The translations under genes were made by a program, and so were the position numbers. From NCBI GenBank assembly GCA_029946045.1, contig JAQSDS010000030.1:1-8143 (forward strand): DNA of 8,143 nt, written 5' to 3'. This DNA is from Rhodoferax sp. (GTDB lineage Bacteria > Pseudomonadota > Gammaproteobacteria > Burkholderiales > Burkholderiaceae_C). A model generated the notes under the pieces. It saw only the letters and a list, made by a program, of their open reading frames with translations, had not been told where the DNA came from and made no database searches. Of this stretch, positions 1 to 7,150 are shown piece after piece. How positions within the stretch are numbered: the stretch's first letter is position 1; each line of letters opens with the position of its first letter.

Positions 1-50
1 TGGCGCGCACCTATCAGTTTGATGTAGCGGTCGAGGTGCCCGCGGGCTAG
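1..50 (+). CDS. C-terminal end of an upstream adaptor/M50-peptidase-like protein (partial, ends at an in-frame TAG)
   Basis: The frame starting at base 3 reads ARTYQFDVAVEVPAG and then meets TAG at 48-50; the gene begins outside the window. The same frame continues after the TAG with a convincing protein C-terminus (next entry), so this stop is probably a premature nonsense codon, a sequencing error or a readthrough site rather than the ancestral end. Read together, the two pieces resemble the beta-barrel end of HlyD-like adaptors and of M50 peptidases fused to HlyD-like domains; I recall that similarity and did not search for it. The gene directly precedes a SecA-like ATPase and a periplasmic adaptor, so a role in an envelope export complex is a reasonable inference. 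The exact family is uncertain because only the tail is visible. Confidence 0.5.
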   Translation, partial: ARTYQFDVAVEVPAG

Positions 51-170
51 ACCGCGCCTATTTTCTTTGGTGAACGTGTGCATGCGCGCTTCCAGCACCC
101 GCCCGAGCCCATCGGTTACCAGTGGTACCGCAGTGTGCGGCGCCTGTTCTTGTCGCAGTTCCATGTCTAG
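51..170 (+). pseudogene. In-frame continuation of the upstream gene beyond the TAG, to its likely ancestral stop
   Basis: In the same frame as the partial gene above, 39 sense codons follow the TAG at 48-50 and end at TAG 168-170. They include FFGERVHARFQHPPEPIG and then YQWYRSVRRLFLSQFHV. This looks like a real C-terminus: a beta strand with a GxRVxxRFxH pattern, then a basic amphipathic helix ending in LFLxQFxV, which is how I recall many M50/HlyD-type proteins ending. The competing frame here (TTG 67 or ATG 82 read into the SecA ORF) is rich in Ser, Arg and Cys and looks non-coding. If the TAG is real, the upstream protein loses its last 39 residues. Confidence 0.55.
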
Positions 171-2178
171 GTCGCGCACCCCGTTTGGTGAGGTCGCATT
201 TGCCAGCGGTCGGCCCTACGCCGAGCGCGACGAGGTGGAGGCGGGCTGGCATGACCGCCTGGCCGTTGCCCTGTATGCTGCCACCCTGGCGCCGGCGGTA
301 GCGGTATTGTCGGGCGTGCAGCGTGATATGCAGTCGGTGTGGGAAGCGAGCAACCGGCTGGAAGACAGCATCACGCCGCTGTCAGACACGGCCCTGCGCG
401 CGCGCGTGGCAGCGGTGCGCACGCGCTTGCGGCGTGAAGGTTTTGTGCTGGACGCGGTGGCTGAATGTTTTGCCCTGATCCGGGCGGCAGCGCAACGCAC
501 GCTGGGCCAGCGCCACTACGACAGCCAGTTGATGGCCGGCCAGGCGCTGCTGCGTGGACGACTCGTGGAAATGGCTACCGGCGAAGGCAAAACTTTTTGC
601 GCCACCTTGCCCGCCTGTGCTGTGGCATTGGCCGGTTACCCGGTACATGTCATCACGGTCAATGACTACCTGGCGCAACGCGACGCTGCCAAAATGCAGC
701 CGCTGTATGAGTTTTTGGGGCTCAGTGTGGGCACGGTGATCCAGGGCCTGGAGAAGGACTTGCGGCGCCAGGCCTACGCCTGCTCGATCACCTATGGCAC
801 CAACAAGGAAGTGGCCTTTGACTACCTGCGCGACCGTGTCGCGCTGAAGGGCCGCCATAGTCGTTTGCACCAGTCGCTCAGGCGGCTGGCAGCGGATGCG
901 GCACCTAAAGAAGCGCTGGTCTTGCGCGGGCTTTATTTCGCCATCGTCGACGAGGCTGACAGCGTGTTTGTCGATGAAGCACGCACACCGCTGATTTTGT
1001 CGGCGACGGCACCCGGCGGGGACGAGGCCACACACAGTGCGGCCGCGTTGGCGTTTGCCGCCGAACTGGTGGAAGCCGAGGATTACCACGTCAACCCGTT
1101 CGAGCGCTCGGTCACGCTGACCGACCTGGCGCGTGACAAGCTCGACCAGCATGCCCAGGGTCTGAGCGGCCCCTGGACATCGGTGCGGGCCCGTGAAGAC
1201 CTGGTGCGCCAAGCCCTGAGCGCTTTGGCGCTGTACCAGCGCGATCTGCACTACGTGGTGGTTGAGGGCAAGGTACAGATTGTTGACGAGTCGACCGGCC
1301 GGGTCATGCCCGACCGTTCCTGGGAACGCGGCCTGCACCAGATGATCGAGGTCAAGGAGTCGCTTGCGCCAACGCCCCAGCGCGAAACCCTGGCGCGGCT
1401 TACCTACCAGCGCTTGTTCCGGCGCTATCTGCATTTGTCGGGTATGACCGGCACGGCGGCCGAAGCCGCGCGCGAGATCAAGACCGTGTACGGCTTGGAC
1501 GTGGTGCGGGTGCCGCTGCATCGCCCCTTGCTGCGGCTGCACGGCGGGGCCAGGTTCTTACCCACGCTGGCCGAAAAATGGGACTGTGTAGCCGATGTGG
1601 CTGAGAAGCTGGCACGCGGTCAGGGGCGCCCGGTGCTGATTGGCACCCGCTCGGTGTTGGCCTCTGAGCAGATCAGCGCGGTGCTGACACGCCGCGGTAT
1701 GGCCCATGCGCTGCTGAACGCCAAGCAGGATGTGACCGAGGCCGAAGTGATTGCCGCGGCCGGACAACCGGGCCGTGTCACCGTGGCGACCAACATGGCG
1801 GGCCGGGGCACCGACATCGAGCTCGGCGCGGGCGTGGCGGCCTTGGGCGGCTTGCACGTGATTTTGACCGAGTACCATGATTCACGGCGCGTCGATCGCC
1901 AGCTTTTCGGACGCTGTGCGCGCCAGGGTGACCCGGGCAGTTGTGAAGCCATTGTGTCGTTGGAGGATGAGATTTTTGTGGTCTGCGCGCCAGGGCTAAC
2001 CGACGCGTTGTGCCGATCATCGGAGCGTGGTGTGCGTTTGCCGCAGGCTGCGTTTGACGGCTTGCGGGCGCTGGCGCAGTGGTCGGCCGAGCGGCGTCAT
2101 GCCGCCATCCGCACCCAGCATCTTAAACATGACCGCCAGCTCAATCAGGTGCTGGCATTTACCGGAGCAGGGGAATGA
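163..2178 (+). CDS. SecA-family preprotein translocase ATPase, short paralogue without the C-terminal zinc domain
   Basis: A SecA-type DEAD motor of about 671 residues. Visible landmarks are Walker A MATGEGKT (137-144), VNDYLAQRD, YGTNKEVAFDYLRD, Walker B DEAD (263-266) followed by SVFVDEARTPLI, IVDESTGRVMPDRSWERGLHQ, LSGMTGTA, TNMAGRGTD (543-551) and the arginine-finger motif QLFGRCARQGD (580-590). Both nucleotide-binding folds and the preprotein cross-linking region are therefore present. Housekeeping SecA is usually near 900 residues; this one stops soon after NBD2, with a much shortened scaffold/wing region and no CxCxSG zinc tail. The start is set at ATG 163 because the upstream frame codes through 167 and residues read from TTG 67 or ATG 82 look out of frame. 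ATG 163 overlaps the upstream stop by 8 nt and has no clear Shine-Dalgarno, which suggests translational coupling. Its stop overlaps the next start. The likely role is to energise export of a dedicated substrate; the partner channel is not in view. Confidence 0.85.
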   Translation: MSRSRTPFGEVAFASGRPYAERDEVEAGWHDRLAVALYAATLAPAVAVLSGVQRDMQSVWEASNRLEDSITPLSDTALRARVAAVRTRLRREGFVLDAVAECFALIRAAAQRTLGQRHYDSQLMAGQALLRGRLVEMATGEGKTFCATLPACAVALAGYPVHVITVNDYLAQRDAAKMQPLYEFLGLSVGTVIQGLEKDLRRQAYACSITYGTNKEVAFDYLRDRVALKGRHSRLHQSLRRLAADAAPKEALVLRGLYFAIVDEADSVFVDEARTPLILSATAPGGDEATHSAAALAFAAELVEAEDYHVNPFERSVTLTDLARDKLDQHAQGLSGPWTSVRAREDLVRQALSALALYQRDLHYVVVEGKVQIVDESTGRVMPDRSWERGLHQMIEVKESLAPTPQRETLARLTYQRLFRRYLHLSGMTGTAAEAAREIKTVYGLDVVRVPLHRPLLRLHGGARFLPTLAEKWDCVADVAEKLARGQGRPVLIGTRSVLASEQISAVLTRRGMAHALLNAKQDVTEAEVIAAAGQPGRVTVATNMAGRGTDIELGAGVAALGGLHVILTEYHDSRRVDRQLFGRCARQGDPGSCEAIVSLEDEIFVVCAPGLTDALCRSSERGVRLPQAAFDGLRALAQWSAERRHAAIRTQHLKHDRQLNQVLAFTGAGE

Positions 2179-3050
2179 AATTGCAATATTCAGGAAGTCG
2201 GTTGGCGGGTGTGGCGGTGGCTGTGCTGGCCTGTGGTGCGGGGCCCGTGTGGGCCAATCCGTACGAGTGCCTGATCGAACCGAACCAGACGGTCGAGCTC
2301 CGCAGTTCGGTCGAGGGCGTGATTGAAAAAGTGTTGGTCAAACGCGGCGAGCGCGTGCGTGCCGGACAACTGCTGGTGGAGCTGGAGTCGTCGGCCGAGC
2401 GCTCGGCGGTGGACATGGCGCGCTTTCGCGCCGAGGCGGGTGGACGCTTGGCCGCGGCCAAAAACCGCTTCGACTATGCCAGCAAGAAGCAGACCCGTTC
2501 CGCCGAATTGCACGCGCAGAACTTTGTTTCGGCCCAGGTGCGTGACGAATCCGACGCTGAGAAACGTATCACCGAGTCCGAACTGCGTGATGCCCAGGAA
2601 AACGCTGAGCTGGCGCGCTACGAGTACCGCCATGCCCAGGACCTGCTGAACCGGCGCCTGCTGCGCAGCCCCTTCAATGGTGTGGTGATGGACCGCATGC
2701 TGAATCCGGGTGATCTGGCCGAGGCTGGGACCGGTCGCAAACCGATCCTGAAACTGGCTCAGGTGGAGCCGCTACGGGTCGAAGTGGTGCTGCCCATTGC
2801 CGCCTATGGCAAGCTTAAAAGTGGTGACAGCGCGGAGGTCGTGCCCGAGGGCCTGGGTGGGCGCTATGGCGCCAAGGTGTCGGTGATCGACAGTGTGTTT
2901 GATTCGGCCAGTGGCACCTTTGGCGCACGGCTCGAGCTGCCCAACACCGCCGGCAAGTTGCCCGCCGGGATTCGCTGCCGGGTTGACTTTCCTTCACTGC
3001 AGAATTTGCCCGTCAAGGCCGCTGGCGTCAAGACAAGCCCGTCAAAGTAA
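2175..3050 (+). CDS. Small periplasmic adaptor (HlyD/AcrA, membrane-fusion-protein type)
   Basis: This 291-residue protein has a Sec signal peptide: a basic start, a hydrophobic core at about 10-22 and a likely cleavage after VWA (27). The first half of a lipoyl-like domain follows at about 38-72 (VEGVIEKVLVKRGERVRAGQLL), then a charged, Ala-rich coiled coil at about 73-160. The second lipoyl half is at about 162-196 (RSPFNGVVMDRMLNPGD), then a beta-barrel region starting near LRVEVVLPIAAYGKL and ending near residue 272. It is short for the family, and after the signal peptide no membrane anchor is seen. Cys32 and Cys268 could form a disulfide in the periplasm. ATG 2175 overlaps the secA-like stop (ATGA), with GGAG at 2164-2167 as ribosome binding site. 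Coupling to a SecA paralogue rather than to an RND pump or ABC exporter is unusual. A lipoprotein reading (C20) is possible but its lipobox is poor. Confidence 0.85.
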   Translation: MKLQYSGSRLAGVAVAVLACGAGPVWANPYECLIEPNQTVELRSSVEGVIEKVLVKRGERVRAGQLLVELESSAERSAVDMARFRAEAGGRLAAAKNRFDYASKKQTRSAELHAQNFVSAQVRDESDAEKRITESELRDAQENAELARYEYRHAQDLLNRRLLRSPFNGVVMDRMLNPGDLAEAGTGRKPILKLAQVEPLRVEVVLPIAAYGKLKSGDSAEVVPEGLGGRYGAKVSVIDSVFDSASGTFGARLELPNTAGKLPAGIRCRVDFPSLQNLPVKAAGVKTSPSK

Positions 3051-3075
3051 CGCAGGGCAGGGCCACCGGTGGACT

Positions 3076-3081
3076 TATGAT
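3076..3081 (+). promoter_or_regulatory. Candidate -10 element for the esterase gene
   Basis: TATGAT matches the sigma-70 -10 consensus at five of six positions. It ends 9 nt before the ATG at 3091, so transcription would begin at or next to the start codon. No good -35 is seen at 16-18 bp and no Shine-Dalgarno lies before the ATG, consistent with a leaderless or nearly leaderless mRNA. This rests on sequence appearance only. Confidence 0.35.
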
Positions 3082-3090
3082 TCTTGCATC

Positions 3091-3675
3091 ATGACCACCA
3101 CCCATTTGCTCTACCTGCACGGTTTCCGCTCTTCACCCGCTTCCAACAAGGCGCGCCTGATGGCCGCTACCGTGGCCAGTCGCCACCCCGGCGTGACTTG
3201 GTGGTGCCCGGCGTTGGCGGCATCGCCTGCGGCCGCCATGGCCGAGGTGCTGCAGGGCATGGCCGATTGGCCCAAAAAAAGCATGGCCGTGGTTGGCTCC
3301 TCACTCGGTGGCTTTTATGCCACCTGGCTGGCCGAGCGGCTGGGCTGCAAGGCGGTGCTGCTCAACCCGGCAGTGCACCCGGCGCGCGACCTGGCGGCCT
3401 ACATTGGCGACAACGCGCTGTGGCACGACCCCGAACAAAGCTTTCGCTTTGATCCGGCCTATGTGCAGGAACTGCAGGCGCAGGAAGTGCCCAGCATCAG
3501 TCGCCCCGAGCGCTACTTTGCCGTGATCGCCCGTGGCGACGAGGTGCTGGACTGGCGCGAAATGACGGGCCATTACCCCGGCGCTGCCATCAAATTGTTG
3601 CCTGCTGGTGATCACGCCCTGAGCGACTTCGAGCAGCATCTGGACGACATCCTGGCCTTTCTGGCCTTGGCCTGA
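3091..3675 (+). CDS. yqiA: YqiA-type alpha/beta-hydrolase (esterase)
   Basis: This 194-residue cytoplasmic alpha/beta-hydrolase resembles the YqiA/UPF0227 esterase family. Its N-terminus LLYLHGFRSSPASNKA is the family's hallmark strand and oxyanion loop. The nucleophile elbow is GSSLGG (69-74), with Ser71 as nucleophile. The acid is probably Asp150 in RGDEVLDW and the base His175 in GDHALSDF. Length fits the family, and there is no signal peptide. The family is known for hydrolysis of short acyl esters in E. coli; the natural substrate is not clear. ATG 3091 is chosen because the protein-like sequence begins there; the longer open frame upstream overlaps the adaptor gene in another frame. The gene lies 40 nt after the adaptor stop, probably has its own promoter, and converges with ppx across a 15-nt gap. 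Confidence 0.85.
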   Translation: MTTTHLLYLHGFRSSPASNKARLMAATVASRHPGVTWWCPALAASPAAAMAEVLQGMADWPKKSMAVVGSSLGGFYATWLAERLGCKAVLLNPAVHPARDLAAYIGDNALWHDPEQSFRFDPAYVQELQAQEVPSISRPERYFAVIARGDEVLDWREMTGHYPGAAIKLLPAGDHALSDFEQHLDDILAFLALA

Positions 3676-3676
3676 A

Positions 3677-3691
3677 AGCCGTCGTTCGGCT
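3677..3691. terminator. Short hairpin between the convergent esterase and ppx genes
   Basis: AGCCG, a 5-nt loop (TCGTT) and CGGCT form a small inverted repeat in the 15-nt gap between the two convergent stop codons, just touching the ppx stop. The position suits a bidirectional terminator, but the stem is only 5 bp and no U-tract follows on either strand, so efficient intrinsic termination is doubtful. Confidence 0.25.
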
Positions 3692-5181
3692 CAGTCTTCG
3701 GTCACGCGTAATGACCAGGGTATTTTTTGCCAGGCCACGCATTCTTCGTTGAGCAAATAGGCCGACTGTGGGTAGGCACGGGCCCAGTCGCTGTTGAAAT
3801 TCAGCACAAATTGCCGCTCGTTTTTGGGGTCCTGACGCAGGCTGATGCCGGTCACATCGGGATCACGCCGGGCGTGGCACAGCACCACGGCCACACGCAG
3901 CACCAGCAGCAGCCGAATGAACAAGGGGTCTTCAAAGTCGGCTTCCAGCTTGCGCAGTTTGCCGCGGTGCCCCAGCACCAGCATACTGAGTTTGTGTAGC
4001 TCGGTCAGGGCAAAACCCATGGCATCGGTGTTGTCCAGAATATAGGCACCATGCTTGTGGTAGTCGCTGTGCGAGATGTGGCTGCCAATTTCGTGTAATT
4101 GCGCCGCCCAGCTGAGTTTGCGCATCTCACGCTCATCCACCGCTGACTTGTTGAGCTGCAGGTAAAGTGCGTTGGCCACCTGGCCGACACGTTGGCCGTG
4201 CACCGGATCTGCGCCAAATTTGGCAGCCAGACGCGCCACCGAATGGTCGCGCAAGTCGGTGTGTTGCTGGCCCGATCCCAGCATGTCCTGCAGCAGGCCG
4301 TGGCGCAGGCCGCCCGAGGCCTGTTCCAGGCGCTCGATGCCAAGCAGGTCAAACAGCGCCCGCAACACGCTCAAGCCGCCGCCTATGATGGGCTTGCGGT
4401 CGTCGCGCATACCGGCCAGGCGCAGCCGGTCGGTGTTTTGCGCGGCCAGCAGCTTGTCTTGCAGCCAGTCCAGTCCGTCGCGTGTGACCACCCCTGCTGG
4501 CCAGCCGGCGGCCACCAGTACATCGACCACCGCGTTCACTGTGCCGGCCGAGCCGTAGGCCACGTCCCACTGGTCGGGGCTGTACAGGCTCAGCGCCTCG
4601 TCAAGCACGGCCTTGGCGGCAATCTCGGCCATCTGAAAGGAGCGCTTGGTAAACTGGTTGTCACCAAAATAACGCATCGACCAGGCAATGCTGCCAACCC
4701 GGTAAGACTCCATCTGCATCGGCTCGCGCCCGTGGCCCAAAATGATCTCGGTGGAGCGCCCGCCAATGTCGATGACCAGGCGGCGTTCCTGGGTGGGCGG
4801 CAGTGCCTGGGCCACGCCCTGGTAGATCAGCCGGGCTTCTTCGCGGCCCGAAATGACGTCGATCGGAAAGCCCAGTTTCTCCATGCCAACGGTCAGAAAT
4901 GCGTCACGGTTGCGGGCTTCGCGCAGGGTTTGCGTGGCCACGGCACGTACCTCGGTATCACTAAAGCCTGCCAGCCGTTCGCCAAAGCGCGCCAGGCAGT
5001 CCCAGCCGCGCTGCATGGCCTGTGCGGTCAGGTTGCGGTTGTCGTCCAGGCCATTGCCTTGCCGAACGGTTTCTTTGAGGTATTCGGTGCGGTAGAACTG
5101 ACCGTGTTCAATGCGGCCAATTTCCAGCCGGAAGCTGTTCGAACCCAGGTCAACAGCCGCCAGGCGCTTGGTGTTTTGCAT
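3691..5181 (-). CDS. ppx: Exopolyphosphatase (Ppx/GppA family)
   Basis: Exopolyphosphatase removes terminal phosphates from inorganic polyphosphate; some family members also hydrolyse pppGpp. The 496-residue protein has the ASKHA-fold phosphate-1 motif AAVDLGSNSFRLEI (8-21), the catalytic-glutamate motif SGREEARLIY (111-120), the phosphate-2 motif VIDIGGRSTEIILG (136-149), SAGTVNAVV (211-219) and a C-terminal HD-like helical region around LHEIGSHISHSDYHKHG (362-378). The phosphate-2 loop has Arg where many members have Gly (GGGSTE). ATG 5181 is preferred over TTG 5187; no clear Shine-Dalgarno is seen. It begins 10 nt after the pyruvate kinase stop, so the two genes very likely share one mRNA and translation may be coupled. 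A Pho-box promoter upstream of that partner would make ppx phosphate-starvation inducible. I prefer Ppx over GppA because of the length and the helical C-terminal domain. Confidence 0.88.
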   Translation of the reverse strand: MQNTKRLAAVDLGSNSFRLEIGRIEHGQFYRTEYLKETVRQGNGLDDNRNLTAQAMQRGWDCLARFGERLAGFSDTEVRAVATQTLREARNRDAFLTVGMEKLGFPIDVISGREEARLIYQGVAQALPPTQERRLVIDIGGRSTEIILGHGREPMQMESYRVGSIAWSMRYFGDNQFTKRSFQMAEIAAKAVLDEALSLYSPDQWDVAYGSAGTVNAVVDVLVAAGWPAGVVTRDGLDWLQDKLLAAQNTDRLRLAGMRDDRKPIIGGGLSVLRALFDLLGIERLEQASGGLRHGLLQDMLGSGQQHTDLRDHSVARLAAKFGADPVHGQRVGQVANALYLQLNKSAVDEREMRKLSWAAQLHEIGSHISHSDYHKHGAYILDNTDAMGFALTELHKLSMLVLGHRGKLRKLEADFEDPLFIRLLLVLRVAVVLCHARRDPDVTGISLRQDPKNERQFVLNFNSDWARAYPQSAYLLNEECVAWQKIPWSLRVTED

Positions 5182-5191
5182 GTTCAAAAAT

Positions 5192-7144
5192 TCATGTCGT
5201 CAGAGTCCCCAGCATAGCACCAGAAACCTGCGTATCCGGGCCACCCCAGGCCTTCAGCGCGCGCAGCAGCGGTCGTTTTTTGGCCTGGTGGCCCCCCATG
5301 CGTTTCAGGATATCGTCAAGCGTGCGAATGGCCTGGGTGATGTAGGGCCCTTTGTTGAGCATGACGCACTCGGCGCGCACGCCCAAACCCGCATCCGAGA
5401 TTTCGGCACGCGACGGCAAACCGGTCTTGGCCATGAACTCAAGTACCTGGGTGGCCCAGATCACCGGCATGTGGGCAGCTTCGGCGCACCACAAAATTTC
5501 TTCCTGCACTTCGGCCAGGCGCTCATAGCCGCACTCCACCGCCAGGTCACCACGCGCAATCATCACCCCTGACAGGTTCGAGGCCATGGCCGAGAGCATC
5601 AGTTCGGGCAGGTTCTCGAAGCCCTGCAGGGTTTCGATCTTGAGCACAATGCCCATGTCGTCGCGGCCCAGGCGCTGTAAATGGCCGCGCAACAGCGCAA
5701 TGTCGGCAGGCTTTTGCACAAATGACAGACCCACCATGTCGGCCTCAACTGCCACGGTTTTCAGGTCCTCGATGTCTTTGTCACTGAGCGCGGGCAGATT
5801 TAACTTGCTGTCGGGCAAGTTGATGCCTTTGTCACCGCTGAGTTTTTCACCCTCCGGGCGCGCCTGGGTGATTTCTATGTCTAGCCAGTCGCCGGTCTGG
5901 TGACGGATCACGCCGCCAATGCGGCCATCGTCAAACCAGACGCGCTGGCCCACCCTGGCCTGATCGATCACCTGCGGCAGGGTCACGGCCACGCGCGCGG
6001 GCTCCGGGTGTGGCGCGTCAGAGTCGTCGTCCATGGCCGCGGGTTGGCCGAGTCCGTCGCGGGTCAGGCGCAAGTGGTCGCCCACATGCAAGCGCAGGGC
6101 GCCTTGCTGGCTGTCGATCTGACACACCAGGGTGGCATGTTTTTTCTTGCCGCCCGTGCCACCGAGGGTCAATACGGTCTCGGGAGTCAGGTAAGCCGTT
6201 TGCAAGCCTTCTGCGACGGCACCGGTGTCGTCGTTGTGGATCACCAGCAACTGGCGCTTGGCACCGCGGGCATCGGTGAAATGGATGTGGCTGCCGACTT
6301 TCAAGCGTGCCAGCCAGACCTCCCAAACGCCGACACTGGCATCGACATCGGGCACCAGCACCGTGCTGTCGATCGGCCGCAAGTGCAGTCGGGCCGGGCG
6401 AATGACACGGCCCATCTCGTCTTTGCCGGGCTTGAGCTTGAGCACCGGTGGCCGGTCTGCCACCTGGCCGGTCCTGATTTTTGGACCGCCCAGGTCCATC
6501 AGCACTTTCACCGGTCGCTGCGCTGCTGCAGCGGCATTGCGCACATGGGCGCTCATGCGTTGCCAGTCGGCCGCTGTGTCATGGGCACAGTTGATGCGGG
6601 CAATGTCCATGCCTGCCTCCACCAGCTCGTGCACCAGACGGGCATCAGTGGCGGCTTCAGAGGGCAATGTGACCATGATGCGAACCGGGCGCCCGGCCGG
6701 GGCCTGGCCCAGCAGCCTGAGGGTGTGTTTTTTAAGCAGCGCACGGCTGCCGATGCTGCCCGCAGGTTCTTCGGCCGACCGGTCTTGCCAGGGCTGGCCG
6801 GTGAGGCGGTGCAGCAGGCCCAACACCTTGTCGAGGCTGGCCAGCACATGCGACTCCGAGCGCCCCAGTGACGACAGCCCGAGCCTTGAGAGCTGCTCTT
6901 GCAGTGGCCGCAGGTCGATGCTGCGCAGTGTCAGGTAGTGAATCAGGTTGCGGGCACTCTGGCGGTATTCGGGCAACACTTTGTGGAGTTCGGTTTCAAG
7001 CGCCTTTTCGTGCTCGAGCATGGCCTGGCGCAGCGCCCACAGCTGCTCGATGAGTTGGATGCAAATGTCAAAGTCCTTCGGGTCGCCTCCGGTTGTGGTC
7101 GGTGCGGCAGCGGCGGAAGGGGTAACGTGATTTTGTTTACGCAT
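5192..7144 (-). CDS. Atypical pyruvate kinase with N-terminal helical extension and enlarged B domain, lacking the C-terminal regulatory domain
   Basis: A 650-residue pyruvate-kinase barrel protein (PEP + ADP to pyruvate + ATP if active). Residues 1-150 form a helical extension containing SRLGLSSLGRSESHV. The barrel shows RINCAH (183-188), DLGGPKIRTG (217-226), DDGRIGGV (405-412), GDKGINLP (437-444), LKIET with Lys502 and Glu504, MIARGDLAVE with Asp533, ATQVLEFM (564-571) and SRAEISDAG (578-586). The Leu and Lys in DLGGPKIR replace Thr and Glu of DTKGPEIR, the pattern reported for K+-independent pyruvate kinases; Ser of RxNxSHG is Ala. The region between the barrel halves (about 227-436) is far longer than the usual B domain. 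The protein ends about 70 residues after SRAEISD, so the allosteric C-terminal domain is missing. It is the first gene of the pyk-ppx pair and starts at ATG 7144, directly behind a Pho-box promoter. It may be a working enzyme or a specialised derivative; it is probably not the housekeeping isozyme. Confidence 0.8.
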   Translation of the reverse strand: MRKQNHVTPSAAAAPTTTGGDPKDFDICIQLIEQLWALRQAMLEHEKALETELHKVLPEYRQSARNLIHYLTLRSIDLRPLQEQLSRLGLSSLGRSESHVLASLDKVLGLLHRLTGQPWQDRSAEEPAGSIGSRALLKKHTLRLLGQAPAGRPVRIMVTLPSEAATDARLVHELVEAGMDIARINCAHDTAADWQRMSAHVRNAAAAAQRPVKVLMDLGGPKIRTGQVADRPPVLKLKPGKDEMGRVIRPARLHLRPIDSTVLVPDVDASVGVWEVWLARLKVGSHIHFTDARGAKRQLLVIHNDDTGAVAEGLQTAYLTPETVLTLGGTGGKKKHATLVCQIDSQQGALRLHVGDHLRLTRDGLGQPAAMDDDSDAPHPEPARVAVTLPQVIDQARVGQRVWFDDGRIGGVIRHQTGDWLDIEITQARPEGEKLSGDKGINLPDSKLNLPALSDKDIEDLKTVAVEADMVGLSFVQKPADIALLRGHLQRLGRDDMGIVLKIETLQGFENLPELMLSAMASNLSGVMIARGDLAVECGYERLAEVQEEILWCAEAAHMPVIWATQVLEFMAKTGLPSRAEISDAGLGVRAECVMLNKGPYITQAIRTLDDILKRMGGHQAKKRPLLRALKAWGGPDTQVSGAMLGTLTT

Positions 7145-7150
7145 GGCGCC

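Noticed and set aside
67..162. N-terminal extension of the SecA-like protein from TTG 67 or ATG 82
   Set aside because: The stretch is rich in Ser, Arg and Cys and lies over a more protein-like frame belonging to the upstream gene; SecA similarity starts after ATG 163.
382..1542. Long minus-strand ORF of 386 codons
   Set aside because: It lies entirely antisense to the SecA motor domain, is His/Gln/Arg-rich, and shows no recognisable motif; a GC-rich shadow ORF.
2175..2260. Lipoprotein signal with Cys20 in the adaptor
   Set aside because: The residues before C20 (VLA) fit the lipobox poorly, and a good type I cleavage site follows at VWA (25-27).
4192..5217. Plus-strand ORF of 341 codons
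   Set aside because: Antisense to ppx, with shadow-like composition and no domain motifs.
5900..6871. Plus-strand ORF of 323 codons
   Set aside because: Antisense to the pyruvate kinase gene, His/Gln-rich, no motif.
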